Origin: Candidatus Woesearchaeota archaeon
Lineage (GTDB): Archaea; Nanobdellota; Nanobdellia; SCGC-AAA011-G17; VGLX01
NCBI GenBank assembly: GCA_016866645.1
Contig: VGLX01000095.1
Coordinates: 1 to 5,870, forward strand
Direction: 5' to 3'
DNA length: 5,870 nt
The position numbers and the translations under genes are program-made. The notes under the pieces are model-generated. The model searched no databases. It was not told the DNA's origin and saw nothing but the letters and a program-made list of their open reading frames with translations. Positions 5,388-5,870 of the stretch are shown here, one piece after another. Position 1 is the stretch's first letter; every line of letters begins with the position of its first letter.

Positions 5388-5660
5388 ATGCCTGCTAAAA
5401 AAACTAAAAAAACTGCTAAGAAAAAAACAGCCAAGAAGACAGCAAAGAAAGTAGTAGCCCAAAAGGTAAGCAAGAACATGACCTTATCAGAAGTCGTATC
5501 AAAATACCCTGCAACAATAGACGTGTTCCTAAGCCATGGCATGGGATGCTTCGGATGCGGCGTAGCCCAGTTCGAAACCATCGCCCAAGGCGCACAAGCC
5601 CACGGGATCAACCTGAAAAGGCTGTTAGAGGATCTTAACAAAGCAGTTAGCAAGAAATAG
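5388..5660 (+). CDS. DUF1858 (hybrid-cluster-associated disulfide redox) protein with Lys/Ala-rich N-terminal tail
   Basis: A 90-residue protein in two parts. Residues 2-28 are a low-complexity basic tail (PAKKTKKTAKKKTAKKTAKK and on), like the tails of histone H1 and some DNA-binding proteins and probably disordered. Residues 30-88 form a DUF1858 domain: MTLSEVVSKYPATIDVFLSHGMGCFGCG, then AQFETIAQGAQAHGINLKRLLEDLN. Cys54 and Cys57 make a CxxC pair after GMG, as in small redox proteins named for association with the hybrid cluster protein. The biochemical role of the family is not settled; a thiol-disulfide function is inferred from the CxxC. Met31 could serve as an alternative start giving only the domain, but the promoter position and open tail favour 5388. 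Its position after nrdG suggests, without proof, a link to NrdD or ferredoxin-dependent redox chemistry. Confidence 0.85.
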   Translation: MPAKKTKKTAKKKTAKKTAKKVVAQKVSKNMTLSEVVSKYPATIDVFLSHGMGCFGCGVAQFETIAQGAQAHGINLKRLLEDLNKAVSKK

Positions 5661-5665
5661 AAAAG

Positions 5666-5674
5666 CTTATTTAA
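5666..5674 (+). promoter_or_regulatory. TATA-like element upstream of the oxidoreductase gamma gene
   Basis: CTTATTTAA, just after the DUF1858 stop, is centred about 26 bases before 5696. That gives a leader of about 20 bases ahead of the ATG at 5717, with a GGTG Shine-Dalgarno candidate at 5710-5713. Confidence 0.4.
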
Positions 5675-5716
5675 TGGAAACGTTCTGAATATAAGAATGA
5701 TTAAAAAGTGGTGGGT

Positions 5717-5870
5717 ATGCTAACAGAAGTAAGGATTCTAGGGAGAGGTGGACAAGGAGCAGTAACGTCTTCACAACTGATAGCAGTAGCAGCTTTCTAC
5801 GAAGGCCTGCAAAGCCAAGCTTTCCCGATGTTCGGGGTTGAGAGGACTGGAAGCCCTGTAAAGGCTTTCG
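5717..5870 (+). CDS. Pyruvate/2-oxoacid:ferredoxin oxidoreductase gamma subunit, N-terminal part (cut by window end)
   Basis: The first 51 residues of a gamma-type subunit of a 2-oxoacid:ferredoxin oxidoreductase. It opens with MLTEVRILGRGGQGAVTSSQ, containing the family's GRGGQG loop, followed by a helix and QAFPMFGVERTGSPVKAF, a highly conserved stretch in this subunit. The complex oxidatively decarboxylates pyruvate or a related 2-oxoacid with coenzyme A, thiamine diphosphate and ferredoxin; the gamma domain contributes to CoA and interface contacts. In archaea this gene often leads a gamma-delta-alpha-beta operon, which would continue beyond the window. The substrate (pyruvate, 2-oxoglutarate, 2-oxoisovalerate) cannot be told from this part. 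It would supply reduced ferredoxin, which might feed radical SAM activases such as NrdG; that link is inference. Confidence 0.92.
   Translation, partial: MLTEVRILGRGGQGAVTSSQLIAVAAFYEGLQSQAFPMFGVERTGSPVKAF

Noticed and set aside
5303..5653. 116-codon minus-strand frame over the DUF1858 gene
   Set aside because: Its hydrophobic Phe/Leu/Val stretch is just the antisense of Lys codons in the basic tail.

Overview
The window looks archaeal. Core promoters are TATA-like boxes (for example TTTATATA) about 26-28 bases before a start codon or inferred transcript start, several messages would be leaderless or nearly so, and Shine-Dalgarno sites are of the GAGGTGA type. Arg is mostly AGG/AGA and Ile often ATA. 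The gene set (class III ribonucleotide reductase, its radical SAM activase, 2-oxoacid:ferredoxin oxidoreductase) indicates an anaerobe. I cannot fix the lineage; an uncultivated archaeal group such as DPANN is possible, but that is a guess.

Layout: (1) 2-271, the C-terminal end of an ABC exporter ATPase. (2) 272-490, a spacer whose minus strand is open and purine-rich (possible small Cys-containing protein, 218-442), with a near-palindromic TATA element at 456-471. (3) 491-1822, a two-domain protein: an N-terminal MtrA-like (corrinoid/tetrahydromethanopterin-type) domain joined to a divergent ThyA-type thymidylate synthase domain. (4) 1823-1912, a compact regulatory region: TATA box, two NrdR-box-like palindromes spaced 32 bp centre to centre, and a 14-codon leader ORF whose stop overlaps the nrdR start. 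(5) 1913-4595, an operon of nrdR, nrdD lacking its glycyl radical domain, and a separate 56-57-residue ORF that encodes exactly that domain, joined by an ATGA overlap. (6) 4657-5352, nrdG activase with its own TATA-like element. (7) 5388-5660, a DUF1858 CxxC redox protein with a Lys/Ala-rich tail. (8) 5717-end, the start of a pyruvate/2-oxoacid:ferredoxin oxidoreductase gamma subunit.

Together 491-5352 is a deoxynucleotide supply locus: NrdD reduces ribonucleotides, NrdG installs its glycyl radical, the ThyA-like protein probably makes dTMP, and NrdR senses nucleotides through its ATP-cone and probably represses its own operon. The two strongest observations are the apparently split NrdD, with the radical glycine on a separate small polypeptide, and a bacterial-style tandem NrdR operator placed over an archaeal promoter start.
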